64,000 nucleotides of DNA from Cyclospora cayetanensis (lineage: Eukaryota > Apicomplexa > Conoidasida > Eucoccidiorida > Eimeriidae): NCBI RefSeq assembly GCF_002999335.1, contig NW_020312098.1:33233-97232 (forward strand), read 5' to 3'. Each line of letters starts with the position of its first letter. Within the stretch, counting starts at the first letter, position 1. The notes under the pieces were generated by a model. It saw only the letters and a program-made list of their open reading frames with translations. It made no database searches and had not been told where the DNA came from. This document shows positions 23,801 to 43,138 of this stretch, piece by piece. A program made the position numbers and the translations under genes.

Positions 23801-25493
23801 GAAAGAGACGCAACGTGTCTTTCTTGCAGTACATCGTGTTCATTCTCCCCGCTTCCTTTAGCAGCTCATGGCGCCTTTCCTAGATTGGCGATGCGTGTTT
23901 TTTTGCTGTGTATTAGGTTTTGCGAAGAGAGCTGGGAAAGGACTGGCGACGGCACTTTCAGTCCTTCGATCTTCAACCGTTCGCAGCCGCAAGTATTGGA
24001 CAGGTGAGCAGCAGAGGCGTGCCAGTGATGCATCGGCTGTATTTGCCGCTGTCTTGACGACGCTTTTGCACGAGCAGTGTATCTGCTGGCAGTGTTGCAA
24101 GGGCGGCGTGCTAAGGCGCATGCAAAACATGCGTTTCTTGGATGGTTGCGCTTGCTCGTGCTGTAGGTACATCGAGCTGTATTGACGTCTGGCACGCAGG
24201 TGGCTGTCAAGCTGCAGTTCCCAGGTTAGCATGCTCTTCTGTCTCTATCTGCTTCTCTTGCTGTGCATGCGTTATTTCGCTGTCTCACATCTCAGATGTG
24301 ATTTCAAATACCTCCTCGTCTCTCTAACATTACTGGAGTTTCTCGGGGGTGGCACTGTTGCGTGCTTCTGTCAACTTTGTAAAACAGCTGCTTCTTGCAT
24401 TCGCGCCTGCATGCATCCTGCTATCGCTTTAGGTCCATCTCTCTCTGTGTCTCTCTGTCTATTTCTGTGTCTCTACCTCTCTATGTCTCTCTCTGTCTCT
24501 CTCTCTGTCTATCTCCCTATCTGCCTATCTCTCTCTGTGTGTGTCTGTACTGTGTGAGCCACACTTTCGCATACTTGTGTACACATTTTTCACACACCGC
24601 TGCTACCTTGTGTGCCTCTGCCCCCCTCCATCTCTCTAGCTGTCGCTGGCGTTTGGCGAGCCCCCTTTTCGAGCTTTCCCCCCTTTGCTCTCTCTCTCTC
24701 TCTCTCTCTTTGCAAACATGTGCGCCGTCTTTGCGTATTCTGTTTGGGGGGTGGTACAGGTGTTGGCGAGTCCATTCGTTCAGACATCCGAAATCTTCTG
24801 CTGCTCTTGCGTCTTTTCGGAGGTTTAGCCCCCTCCCTCTTCGTGGATCAGCTGTCGCTTGAGATGCAACGCGAACTGTTGGCAGAATGCAACTACCTCA
24901 ACGAAATGCAGTATCAGCGCGTATTCAAGTTTCTCGTTGAGCGAGACTTCCACGGACGTCTCGGTGTACCGACAGTGGTTGAGCAACTTACCACCAAGCA
25001 CCTCCTTACCGCTGAATTCATCAACGGCGTGAGGCTTACTTATGCGCCAGCTGCTGATGAATGAGGCTTGCCGCTGCAGTCTTCGAACCTGCCAGCTGGC
25101 GGCAGTCATCCAGCTAATGCCCTTCTTGGCGGCACTCTGGGAGACGAAATTCTTGTGTTTCTCTGAAAGCATGTGCTCCTATTTGTGCCGCTGCGGCTGC
25201 TCCTGTGAATGCGCGCTTCAAAGGGATTTTGTGCGAAGCTCCGTGTCTTCAGGTTCCACTTGCCACGGCTGCAAAAACGGCTTCACAGGTGAACCTACAC
25301 CCTGGCTGCAGCAGCAGCAGCGGCGAGCAGGGCAGGCGTTGTGCAGTGTATGTATGTATATGTGAATATATGTATATATATGGATATGTGTCTGTGTGTG
25401 TATGTAAATATGCATATGTGTATATGTGTCTGTATGTATATACAAATATATAGATATTTATGTGTCTGTCTGTGTATAAATGTATATATGTCC

Positions 25494-25563
<70 letters not shown>

Positions 25564-27265
25564 GCTTTCATGGCGCGTTTTAGAGGGACAGAAACACCAT
25601 GGGGAGACTTTTGCTGCGGCTAGTGCTCCGAGAGATCTTCATTTACCGTCTGATCAACACGGTAGGCGTCGAGAGTGAAGCGTTGGGGAGAGGCGTTTGC
25701 ACGCTGAGAAGGCCAGTGCAGAAAGTATACAGTCTGCAGTGGACCGCATAGAGCCTGCATGCGCGCACGGGTAGCTATGCAGCGACTTGCACGAGCAAGA
25801 AGAGCGGAGAAGGGGTGGCGAGCTCCTTGTGTGGAGCAAGCTTTATTTTGTCGTGCGTGCATGCGTGCATGCGTGTGAAGGATGCAAACCCCTCCAACTT
25901 CTTGTGGGATACTAATGCGCAGCGTCTCTGGCTGCTCGACTTTGGAGCTGGTATTTCTTATGTTTCGAGTCTGCACGCGCACGCCAGACGGACTAGGCTC
26001 TTCTTTCTGCATGCAGTCACGGGCTGATGCGCGGGCTAGCAGTGTTGCATGCGACGGGCTGGCTTGGGGCTTGGAACGTGTATTTCGCAGGACGGTCGTA
26101 CTCGTCTGAATTCGTCGAAACTTACAGACAGCTTCTTTTGGCAGTGCTTGAGGATGTGAGGAGCTCGAGATGACGCCAATCCTCTTGTTTGCAAGCGCCT
26201 CCCATGTTGAAGCCTGCTGCGTGCCTCCATTCATGAATTCTCGAGAGAGAGAGAGAGACGAACTAGCTTGGGACTGTGTTTGTTTCGCAGGAGCCTGCGC
26301 TGGTTCAGCGTTATGCTGCATCGCTTGGTTTCATAGCTCCGAACGATACTGCCGAGTTCGTTGCTGCCCAGTGCAGCGTTTTCTACCTCATTGGCCATCC
26401 CTTCAGAAAACCAGTGCGTGTTGTTTGCTGATCGTGCTATTCTGCCCCTACGTCGGTCGCTAAGGCTGCTGTATTCTTGAACGAAATGGTGTTTGAATGG
26501 TGCTTGAACGGCGTCGTGTTACGTCGGAGAAAGGCGGGAAGCGTGCGCGGGGTCCCCCTTTTCTCGGGGTGTATGGACAGCGCGCAACTCCCCAGGAGCG
26601 CGGGCGTGCACAACCGAGTGCTGCATGCATGCACATGCGGGTGTATGTAGTCAAGAGTCTCGAGAGGAAGAGGCATTTATCGAACTAAGAGCCTTTTGTG
26701 TTCAGAGGGTCCGCCATTTCGTGAATGCGCCCGTGTATTGCGCGGGTGTAACGTGCGGAGCAGAGCGACACAGGGCATGCAGCGCACCCTCCATTCCACT
26801 CCTGCTGCTCATGCAGACGCGTGTGCAGGTGTATCCGCTGCAACCTCTGTTCCCTGCAGAAAGCTGGCCTCCCAACGGAAGTGGATTTCGCAGAGTTCAA
26901 TGTCTTGAAGGAACTGCAGCAGCAAATGGGAAAAGCCATGAAAACGCGGAAACAGGCCCCTCCTCCTGAGGTGTATTCGCTGCACCGCAAGCTTGTGGGC
27001 TGCTACCTCCTCAACAATCTGCTGATGTCTCGAGTTGACGCGCACGCAGTGAGTTGGACAGCACAAAGGCGCATGGGGTGTAGCGGATGTGCCCAGTCTA
27101 CTGAAAGCTTTACTGGCTATACATGCGTCTTCCTGCTGGAAACACTGAACGTGACACCAGCGCAGCGCGTTGTGTTTATATTGGGGGCTTTGCCTGCTTC
27201 AGTTATTTCAAGAGATATGCAGTGAGCTTGACGGACCGCCGGCTACTGCGCCACAGCAATGCTGA
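20810..27265 (+). CDS. COQ8: COQ8/ADCK-type (ABC1) atypical kinase of ubiquinone biosynthesis
   Basis: Exons: 20810-22959 (N-terminus uncertain), 23178-23231, 23334-23421, 23917-24003, 24167-24224, 24760-25028, 25253-25288, 25584-25661, 25881-25950, 26091-26155, 26291-26413, 26860-27048, 27203-27265 (TGA). All junctions are in phase, giving about 1109 residues against roughly 500-650 in most families. COQ8 proteins are mitochondrial matrix-side ATPases/kinases that support the coenzyme Q synthesis complex. Family landmarks in order: GAALKCLQMLS (the KxGQ region, here KCLQ), PFAAASIGQVH (Ala-rich loop), VAVK (nucleotide-binding Lys), ELLAECNY, NGVPLATA, LREIFIYRLINTDANPSNF (catalytic loop), WLLDFGAG (DFG), and PPPEVYSLHRKL near the end. 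The first exon of about 715 codons is Ala/Ser/Gln low complexity with other open frames alongside. The true start could lie downstream (for example ATG 21234 in another register joined by an unseen intron), and no clear targeting peptide was fixed. Confidence 0.9.
23430..23810. repeat. AT and GAGA simple repeats in a COQ8 intron
   Basis: A short ATAC/AT tract (23421-23462) and a GAGAGACA purine tract (about 23675-23805) lie in the intron between 23421 and 23917. The purine tract is on the sense strand, which is an exception to the pattern seen elsewhere. Confidence 0.7.
24432..24710. repeat. CTCTGT pyrimidine-rich simple repeats in a COQ8 intron
   Basis: TCTCTCTGTG/CTATCTCT units and a later (CT)n run lie on the sense strand of COQ8, between the exons 24167-24224 and 24760-25028. 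Confidence 0.8.
25340..25562. repeat. TATG, (CT)n and (AT)n simple repeats in a COQ8 intron
   Basis: These are consecutive TGTATATG, CTCTCT and TATATA tracts between the exons 25253-25288 and 25584-25661. They end 20 bp before the acceptor. Confidence 0.85.
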
Positions 27266-28531
27266 AGATGGAATTTCCTGAAGGCTCCGTTCGTTTTGAG
27301 GGAACGCTTCAGTGCGAATTTCTCTAGAGTCTCCTGGAAATCACCTTGGCGTGGGGAAGCCGCATGAGCTGTCTGTGTACATACATCGCGCCCTTAATGT
27401 ATATATATATATATATGTACATATATATGTATAGGCCTGCCGTATATCGTTATGCTTCCATGGCGCTTACGCGCGGTGCCCGACTGCACGAACTGTTGCC
27501 ACTGAATGGACTGACGTGTTTTTCATCATTTTTGGCAACACTTTTCTGTTTCTAGGCATGCTCTTGCTTGTATAGTATCACTGAACTATCCTGAGGAACG
27601 CAAGTCTACCCGCTTATTGCCTCCTCTTGACCAGCCTACTGAATCTCGCATCCAGCCGCCTTTCTCTCCCCCTTCGCCACAGCCCTTCTGGCGCATGCGA
27701 TATTGTGCATCACCCTGCATGCTAATGCGTCCATGAATTCGGTGAGCGCATACTTGAACAGACAATCGCTTATTTGTTCGGTACCCGTCCCAGCTGTACA
27801 GACACGTGGGCTGCACTCTTGTAAGAGTTTTTTCCTTGGTGTATTTCACGCGAAGTAGGGAAGAGGATGGTCCAAAAAGGGCCGCTGCCCTCTTGGACGT
27901 TGTGTGTGTCGTCAGCAACGGATCTTCCTCATGCACATTCTGCATTTGCCTTACATACACCCGAATGCAGGCGTCTGAGCGAAACGATGCGAGGGCTCGG
28001 TGCACTGTGAATCTCGCAGCCTCATGTCTCTCTCGAGATACTTGGGGCAGCTGGCTGCCGCTAGCAGCTGCTCACTACGCGCACTGTTGTTGCCAAGCAG
28101 TCCGTAGGCTTCCTTATCGCCCAAAAAGTGTTCCCACGTTCTCAACCCTAAGCCTGAACCCCTTAGCAAACGACCACTGCCTCTAGATCTCCTAAATCCT
28201 CACTGACATGCTTGCCGCGTCGCAAGGCTAAAAAAGCATAACGGTGAAGTGAGTGGGCTGTCGGCGGGGAGCTGCAGCAGGCGTGCGTTGCACTTAATTA
28301 TGCTCCGCAGATGCATGCCAGCTGCCGAAAATCCCTGCTCTCCCCTATTCCCCCCCGCAACCCCATCCATCACCACCCTCAGCTCGAGGGATGAATATAT
28401 TTGGGGCTTGAAAGGTTGTGGGCAGCCCTATCGGCCAGCCAGAGTTCGAATACAGCTTTTGACGTCGCATTCAACAATGCACACCTCCTCACGCTCCCCC
28501 ACGGGGAACCGTCACACTTCTATCATCGGGC
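27266..28531. other. Convergent intergenic region between COQ8 and ATP synthase alpha
   Basis: Both flanking genes end into this 1.27-kb interval, so it should contain two 3' untranslated regions. It has one short TATA run (about 27398-27432) and several open frames of 70-140 codons on both strands with no domain. No gene is called. Confidence 0.5.
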
Positions 28532-36236
<7,705 letters not shown>

Positions 36237-36540
36237 TGTTGCCACTTAAAGAAACGGAAAGGATGAACTGCCGGCAAATTACGGTGTTTGATGGCCTCCA
36301 GCCGCAGCCACTGCTGCTGCAGCCACTGCTGCAGCAGCGGCAGCAGCCGCAAGCGTCCTGCCGCGTGTGCGCTCGCGGAGCCTGTCTGGAGCCAACGTGC
36401 TCTTCTTTTACGGTCTTTCTCCTTCTTTTCCTATTGTGTTACTGCTAATGAGGTCTAAAGAACTGAATTTGAAGGATTAGCAGGCCCTGCCTCCTAATTT
36501 TTCATGGGATCAGCAGCAGCGCTGCTGCATCCTCTCCCGC

Positions 36541-36580
36541 GGTCGACAAGGCGCGTGGGGTACGCGCCTTGTTCCCGCGG
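36541..36580. repeat. GC-rich hairpin
   Basis: Arms 36546-36556 and 36562-36572 are exact reverse complements (ACAAGGCGCGT and its complement) around a 5-nt loop. CCGCGG occurs just outside on both sides. It could be a structured 5' leader or a regulatory site; nothing else supports an RNA gene. Confidence 0.7.
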
Positions 36581-36928
36581 AAGGAATGGCAGGGGCAGGA
36601 TGTGTCTAAATTTAGTGCAGCTTTACCGTTTCGAGTAACTAAAAAGGCTCTAGATAGCGCAGTACTTTGCCTCTAACAGCAATACAACTCTGCACAAAGC
36701 AAGACACCCTTAAGAGCCTCGTGTGTTCGACCCCCTTGCGGGGGAGGCCGACATACGCCGGCTACGATCGCTCTCCCAACGGGGTGTATAAAGCAGGCAT
36801 CCCCATGACGGAATTCAAAATTAGGCGCACTTTACTTATTTGTGTTAAGTGCACAGACTGTCTTCTAGAGGTTCTCTCTCTACAAAGAGACGCATGCACT
36901 CGAAGTGCCACCGTGGTCCTACACAGAC

Positions 36929-37004
36929 GCGCATGCACAGCTGCAGCTGCCACTGCCTTGCATGCATGCATGCAAGGCAGTGGCAGCTGCAGCTGTGCAT
37001 GCGC
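36929..37004. repeat. 76-bp perfect spacerless palindrome
   Basis: Bases 36929-36966 are the exact reverse complement of 36967-37004. Arms read GCGCATGCACAGCTGCAGCT from the outside and then GCCACTGCCTTGCATGCA to the centre. Symmetry stops at both ends. Confidence 0.97.
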
Positions 37005-37221
37005 ATTTCTATGGACTTATTGTCCATTCTTTGTAGTTTTTTACTGAAAAATCTTCATTAGAAAAGGATAAAAGGGCAGTGGTTCAGTATCTCCCCCGTC
37101 CACAGCCGGACCTCTGCCTGAGAGCCTTGCTCCCTCGCAGCGCAAGCTCCAAAAAGTCTCTTTTCTGCCTTCTCTCAGTGCAGGGAGTCTTGCGGCTGCG
37201 GCGTGAACAGCAGTTGCCGCA

Positions 37222-40078
37222 ATGCTGCAAGCCGAGGAGCTTACAGAGCCGCTGCGGCACGCTCCGCAGAATCCGCTGAATATCTTCGTTGCCGAGGCTC
37301 TACAGCCTCCAGCAGCCACCTCCAGCATCCGAGACAAACAAACCCAGGGCGTCTTTTCGTTTCTGTTCGCGCTCCTCACGGAGGGGCGAGGTGTATGCCC
37401 AGCTGCGCTCGCCACTGCCTCAGCCGCAGACGCAGCAGAGACACCGCTAGACAGCACTCGTAGCAGCATATGCTTGCTGAGGGGCAACAATGTTCGGAGA
37501 CTTCTCGCGGAGCACCTACGTCTGCAAGGCAACGGCTTCGGATCTGCGGAGGCTTGGGGGAAGGGATTGCGGCTGTTCGTCTCTTTCGTCCTTGTGAGCG
37601 ACGCTCCTCCTCCCTGTGCTTTCTCCTGCATCGTTCTCTGGTTCAATTCACGTTCTTGCGGCATCTGAATCGCGCTGAGCTTTCCTGGGGAAGGGCAAGA
37701 TAGGCTGCCGTTCGCGGCAACTCAAGCCCCCCTAGGAGCCTACTTCTGCGGATGGCTGCTTTTCGCGCATGCATTATGTTGCCTTCGCGCATGCATTACG
37801 TTGCCTTCGCGCTTGCCACCATGGAGGCTTGCGAGAGGACGATCCTTCTCAGTTCGAGAGACGCCGCCATGCGCCCTCTTCTCTCCGACTTCTCCCCTTT
37901 TTGTTGCAGGCTGAAAGCTCACTGGGGACGGACGCGAAGACGGAGCTGCTGCTGAGCACACTGCGCCTTTTCTTTTTGCTGCTGCCTTCTGAAGACACAC
38001 CGCCACAGAAGCAGCAGCCCTCTCTGGATCTAAACATCCTCGTGGATTTTGTCGCCGAGTGCAGCAAGGTGATTCCAGAAAAGCGGCAAGCTCCCCGCAG
38101 CCAAACCTACACACCCCATGCGCATGCACGCAGCTGCATGCGCCGCGCACGCAGAAGCGAAAAAAGATCCCTCTCTCTGCCAGAGGTTCCTCGAAATCAT
38201 GCTCCTGCTTGCTCCTGCTTGCTTGTTGCTGCTGCAGCTAGTGCCGCTGCAGGCTCTTCCTGCACTTGTTCAGCTCCTAGCAGAGAATCGGAGCCTCTGC
38301 GCATACGCCTTTAAGCACAAGAATCGCGAAGACAAGTCTGCCGCCGCCGATGCGGCTGCTGCTGCTGCTGCTCCCTCTGCGAATGCAGTGTCTGCGGCTG
38401 CAGCCGAAAGCAGGCGACGCATGCAGGTGGGTACTTGCAAGTCTCTGCAGGGGGAAGCGCGGAAATCACAGGCGAGAGCAGCCGTCTTTCCTGGGTGTCT
38501 GCATGCACAGCTGCGAAATCTTGAGAAGCGCTTTTCGCTGCTGCCCTTCGTGCTGCAGGTTGCAGGGGCTAAAGTTATTGGAATGATCAAAGCTGTGGAA
38601 GAAAGACTTCGACTTTCGCCGTACACCAACCTCATTTTTGAGTACGGAGCTTTCATCTTGCCGCTGTAATCGCAGCAAGTGCGGGATCTTTTTACTATTA
38701 TCATTGTCGTTATATTTCGCTCTCGCTCGCCGTGTATATGTACATGTCTTTTCTCGAACGCAACGCACCCCCTCTTTCCACCGAGCAGCTTTTTCTGCTC
38801 TTTCCCGGCAACACTGTTGTGCCTGTCTGCGGCGCATTCTATGTGTATGTGCGCATGCGCGTATGTGTCTCATTCAGCTTACGACTGCTGCTGGCGGAAG
38901 TGCTTGCCTTGACGCATGCAGGGGGTAGGCAGGCTGTTGCTCTCTCTCAGTGCCGGTGCAAGATGGCAAACGCTGCTGCAGCACACAACCCATGCGGCGC
39001 GACAGCGAGGCTGCATGCATTGGCAGCGTTTTTCTTCCTTTTACCACCGCTTTCTCCCTTCTGCGTTGTCTGCGTCTGCTTTTGCGCGCGCTGCAGTGTC
39101 AAACAGAACGCTGCAGCGCGCAGAGACACCCAAGCCACTCCTTGACAGCGAACAGACTTGGCAGTACGTCTTTTCTGCTTCCTAGCGGGAAGCGTATGTA
39201 CAGCTCTCCTGTCGCTGCGGGGAAGTCATTTAGCAGTCTCGATGCAGCTGTCTTCTGCGACGGTGCTGCCACAGGAATTTTTACGGCACAGAATTCGATG
39301 ATTCCGTCCAGCGCGACGAGTGTCCATACACCATCTACCAGGCGTATGCAAACTCTCAGGTTCGCCAAGGTTTTTAATATTGCTGCTGCTGCTACTGCTT
39401 CATTTATTGCTGCTACTGCTTCATTCATATATTGCTGCTGCTGCTGCTACTTCGTTCATATATTGCTGCTACTGCTTCATTCATATATTGCTACTGCTGC
39501 TTCGTTCATATATTGCTGCTACTGCTGCTTCGTTCATATATTGCTGCTCCTGCTACTGCTTCATTCATATATTGCTGCTCCTGCCGCTTCGTTCATATAT
39601 TGCTCCTGCTGCTTCATTCATATATTGCTGCTCCTGCTTCATTCATATATTGCTGCTCCTGCTTCGTTCATATATTGCTGCTGCTGCTTCATTCATATAT
39701 TGCTGCTGCTGCTGCTACTTCATTCATATATTGCTGCTACTGCTGCTTCGTTCATATATTGCTGCTGCTGCTTCGTTCATATATTGCTGCTCCTGCTGCT
39801 GCTTCATTCATATATCGCTGCTCCTGCTGCTTCGTTCATATATTGCTGCTCCTGCTGCTGCTTCATTCATATATTGCTGCTCCTGCTGCGTGCGGAGCGC
39901 TGGCGGCATTGTATCCATGCCCTTTTGCTGCATGTCTTTTATTGTTCTCTCCGCAGCACTTTCTGCAAGCACCAGACCAGGTGCTGTCGAAAGGCAGTGA
40001 AGCGACGCTTGCTGCAGTTTCCGCAGTGCAACAAGTCCTCGTATACTTGGAGAAGCACTACCGTCAAAGCAGCAACAA

Positions 40079-40110
<32 letters not shown>

Positions 40111-42069
40111 GCTCCTCTAGCTACAGGGTGTGCGCCTACTGTGACTGCAGAGTGGGCAAAGTTGGACGCATTAAAACAGCCGAATCAGGAGGGGCAGTGG
40201 AAGTCTCCGCGCTTGGTTCCCTTCAGGCTACATCCGCTTCCCCAGCTGCGGCAGATACAAGCAGCAGTGTTGAATTTGCGCGTCGATTAGAGCAGCATGC
40301 AAGCTGCCTGGATCTCTTAGAACTGGGTTCTTCCGCCTTCAGAAGCTCCCTGTGCAGCCCTTTGCTTTTCAAGGAATTCTGCTGCCGATGTTGTCTCGCA
40401 CTGCAGACACTTGCGAGCTGTTGCTGCCAGACACCACAGCAGCCGCAGCAAAAAAGAGACGAAAGCGAGAGACAGCAGCCCTCTGCTGCTGCTGCTGCGT
40501 TACACGCAAAAACACACAGCAGTTTCAATGCTCTCGATGGAACGGTAAATTTGTTTATGCATGTATATATCTATGCATGAATAGATATATACATGCATAG
40601 ATATATCTGCATGAATAGATATATACATGCATAGATATATCTGCATGAATAGATATATACATGCATAGATATACATAGGTATATATAAAATATATGTATG
40701 TATGTGTATATATATATATGCATATGCAGGCTGCTGTCGTGTTGCAGCTTTTCACTCTTTTTCTACAGAGTGTGTGTTTATGCGAAATCCCTCCCTCTCT
40801 CTCTGTCTGTCTCTCGAGGGTGTGTGTCTGTGTTGGTGTTGTTTTTTGTGCTGCTGCGTGGGAGCTGCCCGCCGTCGTTCCTTGTAGTGGGCGCAAAATG
40901 CTGTCGTTGGCGTTGGTTGTGCTCTTGCATGCAGGCAAAGGATGCTCTGCGAGATTTGTATGCATGCGTCGGACGAGTAACTCGCCTGGCTTTCTCTTCA
41001 CATCGCTGCCCTAACTGTGGCGTAGCTGCGGATGGCTTCGGAAGCGATAGCTCCACCACAAGCGGCAGCAGCAACGTGCAACAGACGCTTCTTTGGAAGC
41101 TGCTCTGCACGGAGGAGCTGTGGCAGTCGTGGAAGCGGCGCAGCAGCTTCGAGGGAGCCCTCTTGCCACGTTCTTCTGACGCTTTAACTCCATATGTTGC
41201 GAATTCGAGATCTCCACCAGGCGTTCTCAGCAAAGCACCCTGTGAGAGCAGTCCGATGGCTGCTGTATCCCTCCTGAATCACTGCACATCCCTTGCGGTG
41301 AGTGCTCTCACGCATCCGCTGCCTCGGGGAGAGTCTCCCGTTTTAAGCGCAGCAGCCGAAGCTGCAGCAGGCAAGGGTCTAACTGGAGACAAAGTGCAGC
41401 AGCAGCAGCAAGAAGCGTCGGCGGTTTCTGGAGAGGTCTCTAAAACCACTGAAATCGAGGAGCTGGCTGTGGCAGCGGCTGCAGCAATTGCTGCGGCAAA
41501 TAAGCCTGCTGCTGAAACTGCCGAGACACTCCAGAAGGAGGCTGCAGCAGCAGCAGCTGCTGCGGGAGGTGTTCTCCCCCGTGGCAAGCGGCGAAAGTCT
41601 CGCGCTGGTAGGTAGCATGTGCTGCAGCAAGCATGTAGTCGGGAATGACGATGACGATGCTGCCAGATGCAGCAGCCGCTGCATGCGCTCTGTGTGACCG
41701 CTGTCTTGTTCTGGGTGTAGCTATAGGCAGTGCTGCGGAGAATTTAGAAGACTTCTACGACTGGCTGCTGCTGTGGGAGACTCCAGCAGCGTCTCCTGCC
41801 GAGAGGTCGTCGCAGTCAAGTGCTGCACCTCCCTTCCCCCTGCTGCAGCCACCCCCTGTATCGCTGCTGCGGCAGGCAGAGGAGTGGTGCTTGCTAGAAG
41901 ATAACCCTCCCCCTAAAAACTATCTCGAGGTTTGTCAACTACGCCTGCATAACTGTGCGCTCACGCGCTGTATTTATTCGCCAGTCTGGCGTGGAGACGC
42001 CTCTCCTGCCCCTTGTTGTTCGTACAGCCCCCGGCTGCTTTGTGATCTTATGCTATTCAGCGGGTGGTC

Positions 42070-42121
<52 letters not shown>

Positions 42122-43138
42122 ATATTATATATATCTTCCTTTCTCTATCTTTTTTTTATCTATCTGTCTCGTTTTTTCTCCTTCTCTGTCTGTCTCTGTC
42201 TCTCTGTATGTGTGTGTGTGTGTGTCTCTCTCTCTGTATCTATCGATCTATCTATCTATCGATCTATCTATCTATTTATCTATTTATCTCTCTATTTATC
42301 TATCTATCTATGTGTCTGTCTATTTATCTGTCTGTCTGTCTATTTGTCTATACACTTTTGGCTGTGATCGTCATCTCCGACTCCCTCATCTGGCGGTGTA
42401 TGTATGCCACCATTTGCAGCTCGGATTAACGGAAAAGCTGCAGCACAAATTGAAGGACTACTCCCTAAAGTTGCAGCAAGATGCAGATCCAGACAGCGGT
42501 GTGGGAGCGGAGGAGGCCAGCGCTGCCAATCCGTTCTTCGTGAAGCGCATGCAACGGCTTTTTAATCTCTTCCACTCTGACAGATTTGATCTTTTGCCTC
42601 TAAAAGCTGTCAGTAGCTCTGCCGTAGACTTGCACTGAATCGCTGCTGCGTGCTTTTGCCGCCTTCCCTTGCTGCTGCACGTTCTGCTGCGCGGCTGCTG
42701 GCTGCTGCTTCTGCAGAGGCGGTGTGCACGTCGTTCCCGCTGCTGCTGCTGTTTCTGCGGTTCGTGTTGGCGCAGACGACGTGCGAGGGGCTTGGCGAGA
42801 TTTTAGCCGACATAGAGAGGGGTGGTGAACCCCGAACACCCCCGAAACGCGACAGCAGTGACAGCAAGGCACGCGTTGCTAGTTCTAAAGAGGCGTCTCC
42901 TAATGCTGCAGGAGCAGCAGCAAACGCTGCCTCTGAATGCTGCGGCAGCAGCACGGGGTCGTGCACGCCTCAGCAGCACGAGGAAACTCCAAGTGCAGCG
43001 TCTGCACTTAGAGAGGCACCTGTAGAGGATGCGGCTGCCACGGAAGCAACAGCCGCAGACTTGGGGGCGACTTCTGTGCCAGGAAGCAACTCCATGGACG
43101 TGGACGGGGTGGCTCCGGAGAAGCAGCAGCAGGATTGA
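37222..43138 (+). CDS. THOC1: THO complex subunit 1 (THOC1/HPR1) homologue
   Basis: Exons: 37222-37593, 37910-38068, 38184-38426, 38559-38641, 39275-39359, 39957-40544, 40935-41607, 41721-41929, 42420-42612, 42717-43138 (TGA). Phases agree and give about 1008 residues, against about 657 in human. THO couples nuclear mRNA transcription to processing and export. Segments that align in order with THOC1: PYTIYQAYANSQHFLQAP (human YNLYRKFWSLQDYFRNP), LDLLELGSSAFRSSL (human MDLQLSDSNFRRHIL), CTEELWQSWKRRSSFE (human NTEENWNSWKNEGCPSF), and GKRRKSR followed by an acidic AENLEDFYDWLLLW. Ser/Asn, Ala and Gln runs (40070-40120, 41480-41560) are lineage insertions. The exon 4/5 junction (38641 to 39275) is the weakest; an additional exon may lie in 38640-39270. 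The C-terminal exon is acidic and low complexity. Identity comes from short aligned blocks, so it is moderately sure. Confidence 0.7.
39370..39893. repeat. Minisatellite of 21-27 bp units, intronic
   Basis: Units such as ATATTGCTGCTCCTGCTTC plus ATTCAT recur about 22 times with variable CTG/CTC number. The array fills the THOC1 intron between 39359 and 39957. All three plus frames are open across it, but the frame continuing from the upstream exon meets a TAA just inside the intron. Confidence 0.9.
40556..40730. repeat. ATGCATGAATAGATATATAC repeat and TATG tract, intronic
   Basis: Four near-identical 36-bp units made of ATATATC/TGCATGAATAG/ATATACATGCATAG begin just after the donor of the THOC1 exon 39957-40544. 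TATG/TATA follows. Confidence 0.85.
42072..42350. repeat. (AT)n then TCTATCTGTC simple repeats, intronic
   Basis: An AT tract of about 60 bp is followed by pyrimidine-rich TCTATC/TGTCTG DNA on the sense strand. It lies in the THOC1 intron between 41929 and 42420. Confidence 0.85.

Larger units (their letters stand above)
36237..37221. promoter_or_regulatory. Bidirectional intergenic region between ATP synthase alpha and THOC1
   Basis: The two genes diverge from here (starts 36236 minus and 37222 plus), so both promoters must lie in this 985-bp interval. It has a CTGCAG-rich segment (36300-36350), a GC-rich hairpin (36541-36580) and a 76-bp palindrome (36929-37004). TGCATGCA-type octamers, known targets of apicomplexan ApiAP2 factors, are in the palindrome core. 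Individual promoter elements are not defined. Confidence 0.6.

Noticed and set aside
36929..37004. Palindrome as terminal repeats of a transposon
   Set aside because: There is no internal sequence between the arms, no transposase frame and no flanking target-site duplication.
38950..40290. 446-codon plus-strand frame
   Set aside because: Most of it is the minisatellite in the THOC1 intron, and a different register matches THOC1 on both sides.
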